Of a stretch of DNA of 37,972 nucleotides, positions 25,271-34,200 are shown piece by piece (positions within the stretch are counted from its first letter, which is position 1; every line of letters begins with the position of its first letter). The DNA lies in assembly GCA_030431335.1 (NCBI GenBank), contig JAUIJH010000034.1, forward strand, positions 1 to 37,972, written 5' to 3'. The notes beneath the pieces were generated by a model. It saw only the letters and a list, made by a program, of their open reading frames with translations, did no database searches and had not been told where the DNA came from. Made by a program: the position numbers and the translations under genes. Source of the stretch: Alphaproteobacteria bacterium (GTDB lineage: Bacteria > Pseudomonadota > Alphaproteobacteria > Rhizobiales > Amorphaceae).

Positions 25271-26766
25271 TGGGGCCTCCTGTTGCGGCGCACGGCACCG
25301 CGCACCTGATTGACCGACTGGATGACGAGGATGGCGACGGACAGTGTCATGATCGCGGCGGCGATCGGCCGATCCGCCATGGTGGCGAAGAAATCGCCCT
25401 CCCCGATGATCATCGTGCGGCGGAAATTGGCCTCAAAGATCGGGCCGAGGATGAAGCCTATCACCAGCGGCGCGAGCGGGAAGCCCATCTTGCGCATGGC
25501 ATAGCCGACGAGGCCGAAGCCCATCATCATCCACAGGTCGAACACCTGCCGCTGGACGGCGTAGACGCCCAGGAGCGCGAGCAGCGTCACCCCGCCCATG
25601 AGGATGGCCTGGGGAATGCGAAGGAGGCGCACGAAGAACGGCAGCAGAAGGAAGCCCACCGGCAGGATCAGGAGCGCGCCGATGATGAACACGGCGAAGA
25701 TGCCGCTCACCACCTGCGGCTCCATCAGGAACAGCATCGGCCCCGGCGTCAGCCCCTGGATCATCAACCCGCCCATCAGGACGGCGACGACCGGATCGCC
25801 GGGAATGCCGACGGCGAGCATGGGGATCATCGCCCCGCCGGTGGTGGCGGAGTTGGCCGCCTCGCTGGCGATCACCCCCTCCTCGCGCCCGGTGCCGAAG
25901 GTCTCGGGCGCGCTCGACGCGTCGCGTGCGAGCTTGTAGGCGAAGAAGGCCGACGTGATGCCGCCGATGCCCGGAATGATGCCGACGAGGACGCCCACCA
26001 CGCTCGCCCGCAGGTAGGCGAAGGGGCGCGTGGCGAGCGTCTTCAGCGTCGACAGCATCGGCACGACCTTCTGCGCCACGCGCTGCGGGGCCGCCGATTG
26101 CTCGATCTGGATGGCGACCTCGGAGATGGCGAAGACGCCGATGAGGAGCGCCACCAGCGTGACGCCGCCGTCGAGGTCGGTGGTGCCGAAGGTGAAGCGC
26201 CGGACGCCGGTGATCGGATCGTTGCCGACCGCGGCGATGAGGAGGCCGAACACGCCCGAGGCGAGGCCCTTGGCCACCGAGCCGCTCTGGCTGAGCGAGG
26301 CGATGGCCGTGAGCCCCAGGAGCGCGAGGGCGAAGATCTCGGCAGGGCCGAACTTCAACGCGATGGTGGCAAGGTACGGCGCCGCGAAGATCAGCGTGAG
26401 CCCTCCGATGACGCCGCCCGCGGTGGAGGCGATGGTGGCGAGGCTGATCGCCTCGGAGGCACGCCCGGCCTTGGCCATGGGATGGGCATCGAGGAGTGTC
26501 GCCGCCGCCATCGGGGTGCCGGGGATGCCCAGAAGCGTCGCCGAGATGGCGCCGCCATAGGAGCCGCCCTGGTAGATGCCCAGGAGCAGCGCCATGCTGG
26601 ACACCGCGTCCATGGAATAGGTGAACGGGATCGCGAGGGTGACGCCCAGGAACGGGCCCATCCCCGGCAGCGCGCCGACGATCACCCCGACCACGAGGCC
26701 GATGATGAGCGCGGTGAATTCGCCGAACGACACCGCGCCGGCGAGAGACGTGATCGTCTCAATCAT
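25267..26766 (-). CDS. tctA: Tripartite tricarboxylate transporter large permease, TctA family (second system)
   Basis: A 499-residue inner-membrane transporter with the TctA hallmarks GALPGMGPFLGVTLAIPFTY, GGSYGGAISATLLGIPGTPM, and GIPGDPVVAVLMGGLMIQGL with TPGPML. About 12 hydrophobic segments are visible. It differs in detail from the first TctA (5526-7079), so the two systems probably serve different carboxylates. The gene follows tctB by 18 bases and overlaps the amidohydrolase start. ATG at 26766. Confidence 0.94.
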   Translation of the reverse strand: MIETITSLAGAVSFGEFTALIIGLVVGVIVGALPGMGPFLGVTLAIPFTYSMDAVSSMALLLGIYQGGSYGGAISATLLGIPGTPMAAATLLDAHPMAKAGRASEAISLATIASTAGGVIGGLTLIFAAPYLATIALKFGPAEIFALALLGLTAIASLSQSGSVAKGLASGVFGLLIAAVGNDPITGVRRFTFGTTDLDGGVTLVALLIGVFAISEVAIQIEQSAAPQRVAQKVVPMLSTLKTLATRPFAYLRASVVGVLVGIIPGIGGITSAFFAYKLARDASSAPETFGTGREEGVIASEAANSATTGGAMIPMLAVGIPGDPVVAVLMGGLMIQGLTPGPMLFLMEPQVVSGIFAVFIIGALLILPVGFLLLPFFVRLLRIPQAILMGGVTLLALLGVYAVQRQVFDLWMMMGFGLVGYAMRKMGFPLAPLVIGFILGPIFEANFRRTMIIGEGDFFATMADRPIAAAIMTLSVAILVIQSVNQVRGAVRRNRRPH

Positions 26767-26784
26767 GTTGGCAGTCCGTGAGGG

Positions 26785-27270
26785 TCACCAAGGCCCGCCC
26801 AGGAGCGGCATCTCGGGAAGGCTGACGAGCAGGATTTTCTCGAACGCGACGTAGAAGAGGGCGACGAGCCCCACCGCGAGGGCAAGGGCGAGGAGCCGGT
26901 TACGCAAGCCGCCCAGGAGCATGATGGCCATGATCAGTCCCGTTGCGCTGATGGCGTAGCCGAGCGGCTTGAACAGGACGAGAAAGGCGAGGATCGCCGC
27001 GAAAAGGGCGACGATCTTCACCGCCGTGGCGCGGCTGACCGGCACCGCCGCCGCGTCCGGGATGGCGTCCGCCCCCGAGGGCGGCGGCTCCAGCACGATG
27101 AGGAGCGCCAGGACCATGGCGCACACCGCCAGGATCAGCGGGTAGCGCGCCGGCCCGATGACGCCGCCGATGCGCTGCGACAGTTCCACATCGAGGTTGA
27201 GCGAGCCGGCCAGGAAGACGAGCCCGACGAGGAAGGTCGCAAGCGCCGGCACGAGCCGCCGGGCGCTCAT
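26785..27270 (-). CDS. tctB: Tripartite tricarboxylate transporter small permease, TctB family (second system)
   Basis: A 161-residue membrane protein of normal TctB size with four hydrophobic segments. The N-terminal LATFLVGLVFLAGSLNL leads to the family's periplasmic loop with IGPARYPLILAVCAMVLALL, and the C-terminal pair is FLVLFKPLGYAISATGLIMA and FYVAFEKILLVSLP. The ATG at 27270 (MSARRL) is chosen, because the longer reading from 27306 adds a charged tail not typical of the family. It is the middle gene of tctC-tctB-tctA. Confidence 0.88.
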   Translation of the reverse strand: MSARRLVPALATFLVGLVFLAGSLNLDVELSQRIGGVIGPARYPLILAVCAMVLALLIVLEPPPSGADAIPDAAAVPVSRATAVKIVALFAAILAFLVLFKPLGYAISATGLIMAIMLLGGLRNRLLALALAVGLVALFYVAFEKILLVSLPEMPLLGGPW

Positions 27271-27328
27271 AGCCCGGCAGCGACGGTGCACGGCGTGGCG
27301 GAGCAACGTGCCCCGCCGGTCGCGATTG

Positions 27329-28324
27329 TCATTTGGCGCCTTCTTTCTCGACGATCGCGGAGACGATCGGCTCGAGCGCGTCGTAGGAGCTCGCCCACAG
27401 GGCCTCGAATTCTTCCGGCGGCATCCATTCCACCGGGATCTGCCGCTCGGTCTTCATGCGGCTCACGAACTCATCCGAGGTGATCCACTTGGACAGGACC
27501 TCGATCAGCTTCTGGCGGCGATCTTCCGGCACCCCGGCCGGCACCACCAGGCCGCCCCAGCCGAGGGTCGACTTGCCGCCCCAGCCGAGGCCGTAGCCGA
27601 GTTCGTCGGCGGTCGGGACATCGGGCGCGGCGGAGACCCGCTCGGGCGTGAAGAAGGCGAGCGGGCGCACCGCGTCGCCGAAGGTGGAGGGTCCGGACGC
27701 GTCGGTGATGGTGGCATCGAGCGTGCCGTCCAGGACGCCCTTGTTGTTCTCGGTGCTGCAGCCCTGGAAGGGCACGGGCGTATAGTTCTCGACGCCTGCC
27801 TTTTGCAGGAAACCTTCCATCACGAAGCGGGGCACGGACATGGCCGCGCACACGCCGACGTCGATATTGCCGTCCTGCGCCTTCGCCCACTCCACGAATT
27901 CCTGGAGGTTCTGCGCCGGATGCTGGGCCGAGACCATGATCTGGAACGGCGAGAAGATCCAACCGCCGATGGGATCGAAATCGGAATCGTCGTAGCCGAT
28001 GTCCTTGTTGACGATCCGCTGCACCACGTGGGGCGCGACCCAGTTGTTGAGGATGGTGTAGCCATCGGGCTCGGAATTCTTCACGAAGGCGGTGCCCTTC
28101 GTGCCGCCGCCCCCGGTGACGTTGGTCACCACGATGGGCTGGCCCATGTCCTCGCTCGCAAGATCGGCCAGAACGCGCAGCGCGGTGTCGGGCACCGTGC
28201 CGGCCGGCCAGGGCACCACGATGGTCACCGGCTTGTCCGGGAACGCTTGAGCGAGCGCCGGGACCGCGACCAGCGCCAAGGCCGACATGGCGGCCCCGAA
28301 CAATCGATTTCCAATGCCTTGCAC
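27329..28324 (-). CDS. tctC: Tripartite tricarboxylate transporter substrate-binding protein, TctC family (second system)
   Basis: A 331-residue periplasmic receptor of the Bug/TctC family. The signal peptide ends at ALAQA. The mature protein begins FPDKPVTIVVPWPAGTVPDT, followed by the second ligand loop VTGGGGTKGTAFVKNSEPDG. Two cysteines (in GVCAAMS and QGCSTE) are present and may form a disulfide. The GTG start at 28324 has GGAGG seven bases upstream. It is the first gene of the second TctCBA-amidohydrolase operon. Confidence 0.92.
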   Translation of the reverse strand: MQGIGNRLFGAAMSALALVAVPALAQAFPDKPVTIVVPWPAGTVPDTALRVLADLASEDMGQPIVVTNVTGGGGTKGTAFVKNSEPDGYTILNNWVAPHVVQRIVNKDIGYDDSDFDPIGGWIFSPFQIMVSAQHPAQNLQEFVEWAKAQDGNIDVGVCAAMSVPRFVMEGFLQKAGVENYTPVPFQGCSTENNKGVLDGTLDATITDASGPSTFGDAVRPLAFFTPERVSAAPDVPTADELGYGLGWGGKSTLGWGGLVVPAGVPEDRRQKLIEVLSKWITSDEFVSRMKTERQIPVEWMPPEEFEALWASSYDALEPIVSAIVEKEGAK

Positions 28325-28766
28325 GATGGATCCTCCGAATTATCGTTATCGTTAAGCCCATCGTGCCGATTTGAAATAGATCGTCAATAGATCTTGTAAA
28401 GATTACGCAATCGTCCGCGCGGCGGGAGCGGCGTGCTTCATGGTACAGATTGGAAATGTCGGGTGAGGCCGGCGCCGCACCCTGGCGGCCGGGAATTGCC
28501 GGCTCCTCGAAACGAAGATTTCCGACGACATCCGGGCTGGCATCGCGCATCGGGTGAACGAGGGAGTTCGTCGTCGCCGATGGAGGGATCGCCTGTCGCG
28601 ATCGTTGCCGATCCGACGCGTTGCGCTTCGGCCCCGTTCGATGAGCCCGCCGGCGAAACAAGTAAAACGCCGTCGCCCGCCACTCCTGCGGGCAAGGCTT
28701 CGTGCGATCGCCGAATTCTACCGTATGCGCTGAACCCGGTGGAGCCACCGGACGCAGCCAATCGCA

Positions 28767-28837
28767 CCGTCGACGGGCCGCCGAATGCGCCATCGGCGAC
28801 GTCGCCGCCGATGGCTCATCTCTTCGGCGGGCGACGG
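28767..28837. repeat. Nested inverted repeat (three stacked stems)
   Basis: Three pairs of arms are arranged symmetrically: CCGTCG/CGACGG (28767-28772, 28832-28837), CCGCCGAA/TTCGGCGG (28778-28785, 28823-28830) and GCCATCGGCG/CGCCGATGGC (28789-28798, 28806-28815). The centre contains the 12-base palindrome GGCGACGTCGCC (28795-28806). Together 24 base pairs could form within 71 bases, in RNA or as a cruciform. Confidence 0.7.
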
Positions 28838-28858
28838 GCTCGGGTCGCCGCGAGGGCA

Positions 28859-28904
28859 GCCCGGCTCCAGCGCCGGGCCGTCCCGCGCCGCTGCCGTGCG
28901 GCGC
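28859..28904 (-). terminator. Candidate terminator hairpins downstream of the RraA-like gene
   Basis: Two short GC-rich hairpins, GCGCCGC-N6-GCGGCGC (28885-28904) and GCCCGG-N8-CCGGGC (28859-28878), follow the RraA-like stop codon within 70 bases on the minus strand. Neither has a T-run. They and the larger repeat beyond could end transcription or protect the 3' end of the message. Confidence 0.4.
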
Positions 28905-28925
28905 GCGGAGATCACGCGCCGGCGG

Positions 28926-29636
28926 TTATTTCCGCTTGGCGTCGAGGTAAGCCCGGTAGCGCTCCTTGGTCGCCTCGTTCATCGGATAAAGGCCCGGCAG
29001 CTTCTCGCCGCGGTCCACCTCTTCGATGATCCAGCCTTCCATCTCTTCCTGCGCCGGCGCTTCGGCAACCACCTCGTCGAGGAGCGCCAGCGGGATCACC
29101 ACCGCGCCGTCCCCGTCCGCCACGATGATGTCGCCGGGAATGACCGCGACGCCGCCGCAGCCGACCGTCTCGTTCCATCCCACGAAGGTGAGGCCGGCGA
29201 CCGAGGGAGGCGCGGCCGCCCCGCGGCACCACACCGGCAGGTCCGTGGCGAGCACGCCGCCCAGGTCGCGCACCACGCCGTCGGTGACCAGCGCCGCCAC
29301 GTTGCGCTTCTTCATGCGGGCGCAAAGGATGTCGCCGAACACGCCCGCGTCGTCGACGCCCATGGCATCGATCACCGCGATGCACCCCTCCGGCATCGCC
29401 TCGATGGCGGCGCGGGTGGAAATCGGGTTGCCCCAGGAGGCGGGCGTTGCCAAATCTTCGCGCGCGGGCACAAAGCGCAGCGTGAACGCCTCGCCCACCA
29501 GCCGCGTCTGTCCTGCCCTCAGCGGCATCACCCGGCGCATCCACACGTTCCGCAGCCCCTTCTTGAGCAAGATCGTGGTGAGCGTTGCGGTGGTCACCGC
29601 TTCGAGGGTGGCTTTCGCTTCGGGCGTGAGAGACAT
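28926..29636 (-). CDS. RraA family protein (HMG aldolase/oxaloacetate decarboxylase-like)
   Basis: A 236-residue member of the RraA/4-hydroxy-4-methyl-2-oxoglutarate aldolase family. Catalytic aldolases of this family bind Mg2+ and pyruvate through the D-G-x-x-R-D motif, present here as LVTDGVVRD with Arg123 and Asp124. The phosphate-like loop VFGDILCARMKKR and the C-terminal GGVAVIPGDIIVADGDGAVV are also present. It is longer than the E. coli RNase E regulator RraA (161 residues) and lies among catabolic genes, so an aldolase or decarboxylase role is more likely. The ATG at 29636 (MSLTPEA) with AAAGG upstream is preferred over a start at 29723. A second member is at 37216. Confidence 0.88.
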   Translation of the reverse strand: MSLTPEAKATLEAVTTATLTTILLKKGLRNVWMRRVMPLRAGQTRLVGEAFTLRFVPAREDLATPASWGNPISTRAAIEAMPEGCIAVIDAMGVDDAGVFGDILCARMKKRNVAALVTDGVVRDLGGVLATDLPVWCRGAAAPPSVAGLTFVGWNETVGCGGVAVIPGDIIVADGDGAVVIPLALLDEVVAEAPAQEEMEGWIIEEVDRGEKLPGLYPMNEATKERYRAYLDAKRK

Positions 29637-29712
29637 GGCAAGACCTTTCCGTTCCAGGACACGGCCAAGGTCAGACATGGGAGCGGTGGCCGCCGTCAAG
29701 CCAGAACTTGAT

Positions 29713-29744
29713 GCGCCGCCCACGAGAACATCGCGGAGCGGCGC
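29713..29744 (-). terminator. Candidate hairpin downstream of the MBL gene
   Basis: GCGCCGC (29713-29719) and GCGGCGC (29738-29744) can pair around an 18-base loop, just after the MBL hydrolase stop on the minus strand. No T-run is present. It may mark the end of the protease-MBL cassette before the RraA-like gene, which starts 120 bases beyond the MBL stop. Confidence 0.35.
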
Positions 29745-29756
29745 CTGGCGGGCAGC

Positions 29757-31244
29757 TCAGAACGAAAATTCGTAGAACAGCGCCTCGCGGCGCACGTCGG
29801 GGTGCACCACTTCGGCGTCGGTGCGCACCACGGCGCCGTCGCGGCGGGCCACCTCCTCTTCCATCGCGGCCACCAGCTCGGCGAGCGGCATCCGGTCCCA
29901 GCCGAGCTTGCGCGCGTCGGTTTCGGAAATGGTGATGGCGGCAAAGCGCAGCGCGCGCATCATGCCGAGGCCCTTGTCGCGCAGGGTGCCGTTGTGGCTG
30001 CCGTGGTGGCTGACCTTGTAGAACACCGTCCGGCCCAGCAGCGATTCGGTGGTGACGGTGCTGTCGCCGTCGGTAAAATCCGCGTCGTGCCAGGACAGGT
30101 TGTTGCCCACCTGGGCGTCGCCGGGAAAGAGCAGCACGTCGCCCGTTCTGAGCTTGATGGCAAAGGCGAGGCTGGTGTTGTTGGTGTGCTTTTCGAGGTG
30201 CAGCGCCAGGTCCTGCGCCCGCGCGAAGGCAGCCCCGTCGATGCTGCGCCACTTCACGTCCGTATCGGTCTCGTCGAGAACCGGCTCCAGCCGCCCCCCG
30301 CCGCCGCTTTCGGCCGCCGCATTGCGGTCGCGCCGGTTGCGAATTTCCGTTTTGCTGAAGCCCCTGAAGTACTGCTTCTTGAAAAAATCCATCTCTGCCC
30401 TGGCAACTTCGAGCGGGATTTTCAGCATCTCGTTGAAGGGAAAGTTGCCGGCATTCGCGTCGATGTCGGACATCGTTTCGCCGGCGGCCGCAAGCGCTTC
30501 GGCGAGGCCGAAGGTCTCGGGCACGTCGGAGCTGGGGTCGGAGCGGTTGAGCTTCGCCTCGTCCTTCGGCGGGCCGAGCACGTAGATGGTGGCCTCGACG
30601 TCGTCCGGCAGCGGGGCGAGGGTGTGGGGGTCGAGATAGTCCGGATCGCGCGGCGTGACGCTGGCGAGCGCCGCCTCCTTGGCGCTTTCGGTGCTGACCC
30701 GCACCGCGGCGAAGACGTTGTCCGCGTTGAGATCGGCCATTTCGGGGTCGCTGTCGGGCGCCGCGCCGGCCGCGGCGGAGGCCAGGCGCTGCGCTTCCTC
30801 CCCGGCGCCCGCCGCTCGCAGCGCGCCGAAGCTCTGCTCCAGCAAGGCGAACGCCTTGTCGTGCCGGTTATGGAGTTCTTTCGCGAGGGGATCGTTGAGG
30901 TTCTCGGTCCACGCCGTCCACACCGCGCTCACGGTGAGCTTGTCAAACACGTCCGGCACCAGCTGGAAGCCGGCCACATGGTCGTAGTGCTCGTGGGTGA
31001 CGACAAGCACGTCGATCGCGCCGCCCGTCTCGGCCGCGATATCGTCGATGACGGCGGCGAGCTTGGCTTTCTTGTCCTTGGTCACCATCATCACGCCGCA
31101 GTCGATCAGGATGTGGAAGGGCGATCCGTCCGCGCGCGGGAGCGTGACGAGGATGCAATCGCCGATGCCCTGGCGATAGACGCGCACCTTGGCGGCGACC
31201 TTGTCGGCCGCGGTGCTGGCGCTACGCCGTCTTCGTGCGTTCAT
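29757..31244 (-). CDS. Metallo-beta-lactamase-fold hydrolase (ComEC/Rec2-like domain) paired with the dual protease
   Basis: A 495-residue MBL-fold protein with no signal peptide or membrane segment. The metal site is complete: His84, His86, Asp88 and His89 (THEHYDH), then Asp376 (LLFPGDAQVG) and His413-His414 (KVSHHGSHNG). The KVSHHGS form is typical of the ComEC/Rec2-like subgroup, whose members hydrolyse phosphoesters or are uncharacterised. Between the first and later metal motifs lies an insert of about 250 residues, largely acidic, with no fold I recognise. The ATG at 31244 lies inside the end of the protease gene (23-bp overlap) with GAGG before it, so the two are translated together. 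It may modify a nucleotide, nucleic acid or small ligand that controls the protease, or be an effector itself. Confidence 0.85.
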   Translation of the reverse strand: MNARRRRSASTAADKVAAKVRVYRQGIGDCILVTLPRADGSPFHILIDCGVMMVTKDKKAKLAAVIDDIAAETGGAIDVLVVTHEHYDHVAGFQLVPDVFDKLTVSAVWTAWTENLNDPLAKELHNRHDKAFALLEQSFGALRAAGAGEEAQRLASAAAGAAPDSDPEMADLNADNVFAAVRVSTESAKEAALASVTPRDPDYLDPHTLAPLPDDVEATIYVLGPPKDEAKLNRSDPSSDVPETFGLAEALAAAGETMSDIDANAGNFPFNEMLKIPLEVARAEMDFFKKQYFRGFSKTEIRNRRDRNAAAESGGGGRLEPVLDETDTDVKWRSIDGAAFARAQDLALHLEKHTNNTSLAFAIKLRTGDVLLFPGDAQVGNNLSWHDADFTDGDSTVTTESLLGRTVFYKVSHHGSHNGTLRDKGLGMMRALRFAAITISETDARKLGWDRMPLAELVAAMEEEVARRDGAVVRTDAEVVHPDVRREALFYEFSF

Positions 31245-34200
31245 GGCCGCGCCTCGCGTGTTCGATGTCGTCGTGCAGCAGCGCGAACGGTTCCACGGCG
31301 GCCGGGTTGGCCGGATCGCGTCCGGCCAGCCCGTCGCTGCAATAGTTGCAGGCGAGGAGGCGCGCCGCCTCCTGCTTCATGAAGTTCATCTGGAATTCGA
31401 CCCGCTGCGAATGGCCGACGCGCTTGCGGATGAAGTAGCGCACCTTGCCCGTCCCCGGATCGATCAGCACCGTGCAGCCGCCTTTGTACTCCACCCGCGT
31501 CGGCTCGCTCGTGATCCACGACTGCGTCATCTCCACCACGATGTCGGTGCGCACGCGCCCGTCGGAGGTGGCTCGGATCGCCGGGCGCACCGAGTGGACC
31601 TGGAGCGGCCCGATGGTGCCGGCGACGCCGTTGATCGTGCGCACGGTGCCCACCGGCAAAAAGCCGAGCATGCCGAGATATTTCTGCTCCAAAGCCCCGC
31701 CCAGCAGCCATTTCTCGACGATGTCGGCGTTGGTGTTGCTGGAGTGGAAGGCCTGGGCGCGGTCGGTGTCGCGGCTCCACGACAGCGTTAGTTCCCCAAG
31801 CAGCGCCTGGGCCGCGGCGAGCGGGATCGGATAGGGCGGCGGGCGCCACATCAGTGCGTCGACGGTGAGGTTGTTGACGTCGGCTGGAAAGATGCCGCGT
31901 TCGCGGAAGGCCGAGATCAACGCCACGCGCAGCGACTTCTCGTCCGTTGGCGTCATGTCCTTTTCGGCGGTGACGAGGGCGCGCAGATAGTCGCCGAAAT
32001 TGATGTCGACCGGGGGGCAATAATCGAGCGCGCGAATGCACAGGGTGAGGAAATAGCCCGCCAGCGTCGCCGCCTCCTGCGCGAGACGCTCCACCAGGAC
32101 AGGCGGCAGCGCGCCCTCCCCCAACAGGCCCGTGCCGCCGGTGGCCATCAGCACGTCGTCGCGCGTGCGCAGCTCGAACACTTCCAGGAAGGCGTCGAAC
32201 ACGGCGCCCACCAGAACGGCCCCGCGCATGTGCGCTTCCCGCGCGTTGTCCAGATCGGAGCGGCTCGGCTCGCTGCGCTTCCACTGGAGGCTCACCTCGC
32301 CGGTGTCGGTGTTTTTGGTCTCCTTGAAGGAGCCGATATAGTCGCGCAGCGCCACCCGCCCGAGCGCCTGGCCGAACTGCACCGCGAGCTGCGCCAGAAG
32401 ATTGCGGTTGCGCAGGTCGCCGCCGGTGCGGGCGATCTGGTCGCGCAGCACCTCCGGCATCGTGAAGTGCTGGAACAGGGCGACGATGTCGGCGAACGCC
32501 TCGTGGAAGGCGAGCACGTCCTTGCTGGTGGGCTCGGCGAAGGCGCTGTGCAGGCCGTCGAGCAGCGCGTGCGAGGTTTCGTGCGCAATGACGTCGTGCG
32601 ACAGGCAGGTGAAGACGGTGGTGCCTTGCTCGCTCGCCGCCTCGCCGCCGGGGTTGGTGTTGCGGAAGTAGCCGAACAGCAGCGCCTTCTTCTGGATGCT
32701 GTAGTAGGCGTTGGCCTGCCGCGCGCCGTGCGGATGGATGCGCAGGCGGCGCACGAACGTGCCGCGCCGGTTGTCGGCCGAGCGGCGCGGTGCCCACAGC
32801 GCCACCCGGCCAAGCGCCTTCTCGAAGTGGTCGATGGTGCACATGGCGACCGCGTAGGCCATCTGCTGGTGGAATTGCGGGTTGGTCTCCGACGGCGCCA
32901 GCCCGTCCTGCGCCAACAGGCGGTGGTCGTTGAGGTCGACCGGGGCATAGGCCGCCCCGCTGGCCGGATCGACGTCGATCACCTCCAGATATTCGCCCAC
33001 GGGCCCCGGACCGATGCCCTCCTCCCAGGGGATCGCCAGCGTCGCCTCGGTGAGGTGGAAGGTGGCGATCTGCGCCTCCATCGACGGATCGATGGCGTAG
33101 ACCCTGAGGGGGCGCGCGGCGGGCTTTTCCGGCACGATGCCGGTCCTCGCGTAGGCGATCTGGTAGTCGCGCCACGCGCCGTGATCGTCCCCGCCGTCGC
33201 GCTTGGACGCCCTGCCGCCGCCCGGCACCGCGCCCAGGAAGGCGCGCAGCCTGCGCGAGGCGAGCGGGTGATCCTTCAGCCTGTCGAGGATGCCCTGTCG
33301 CAGCGTATCGCGCCGGATCTGGTCGTCCTTTGAAAGGTCCGCGTCGGGCACCTTGGCGAGCGCGCTGAACTCGGCGAACGACGCGGTCATCTGCGAGCTC
33401 ATCATGAGTTGCTCGGCTTCCAGCGCCAGCATCCGCCTCGCTCCGTCCTCGCCGTCGGCAAAGAGGTTCGGCAGCAGCCGCCACAGCGAGAAGCGGGCGC
33501 TCGCGGGGGGCCGCTTGGTGAGGTTCCGCGCGGCAGGCGGGGCGACGGCAAGCGCCCGCGCCGCCTTCAGCGTGCCCTTGCCGAAATGCTTGGCCGCTTC
33601 GGCTTTGTCCTCCGGGTTGTCCGGCATGGCGGCGCTGGACAAGAGTGCGTGGCGCACCGCCTCCACCTTCTGCCAGCCCTCGCGATAGGCATCGTAGCGA
33701 TCGCGGTGCTCGCGGATCCACCACGCCGCGGCGCCCGCGACTTGGGGCGTCGCGCTGGAGGTGCCGCCGCCGCCGCCGGTGACGCCCTTGGGGTCGTCCA
33801 GCGCGATCCACGGCACGTCCGGGGTGTAGGCGGCGATGGCGCTGCCCATCGCCTCGGGGGGACCGTAGTTGCCGGTCATCTCGCCGAGGCCGAGATCGTG
33901 GTAGGGCTCGCCGTTGGCCATCACGCCGGTGGCGGCGATGACGCGCTCGAAGCGGGCGGGGTAGACGAGCTCGTAGGTGGGCGCGCCGTTGATGTTGTTG
34001 CCGGCCGCCGTCACGATCACCGTGCCGTCCTCGTAGACCTGGTTGATCGCGCTGGCCCACGCATCGGAGGGCCAGCCGCCCATGCTCATGGACACCACGT
34101 GGATGGCCGTCCGACTGTCGCGGTTGAGGCGGTGCACCTCGTCGAAGGCGCGGGCGATGGAGCGTGTGCGCAGGTGATAGACGCGGTTGGCGACGCGAAA

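Larger units (their letters stand above)
28325..28925. other. Non-coding stretch of about 600 bp with promoter-like and hairpin elements
   Basis: No convincing gene is seen; open frames here encode only Arg/Pro-rich, family-less sequence. The left end is AT-rich. On the minus strand TTTACA-16-TATTTC is a possible tctC promoter, next to AATAGATC repeated at 28375-28382 and 28386-28393 (11-bp period, one helical turn). The right half holds three hairpins: a large nested inverted repeat at 28767-28837, GCCCGG-N8-CCGGGC at 28859-28878 and GCGCCGC-N6-GCGGCGC at 28885-28904. They lie directly downstream of the RraA-like gene on its coding strand. Confidence 0.5.

Noticed and set aside
28433..29029. 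Plus-strand open frame of 198 codons in the non-coding stretch
   Set aside because: It runs into the antisense of the RraA-like gene, has no ribosome-binding site that I can see, and its Arg/Pro/Ala-rich product matches nothing. It crosses the nested inverted repeat.
28926..29636. RraA-like protein as a true regulator of RNase E
   Set aside because: It is much longer than E. coli RraA, carries the aldolase R-D motif, and lies among catabolic genes.
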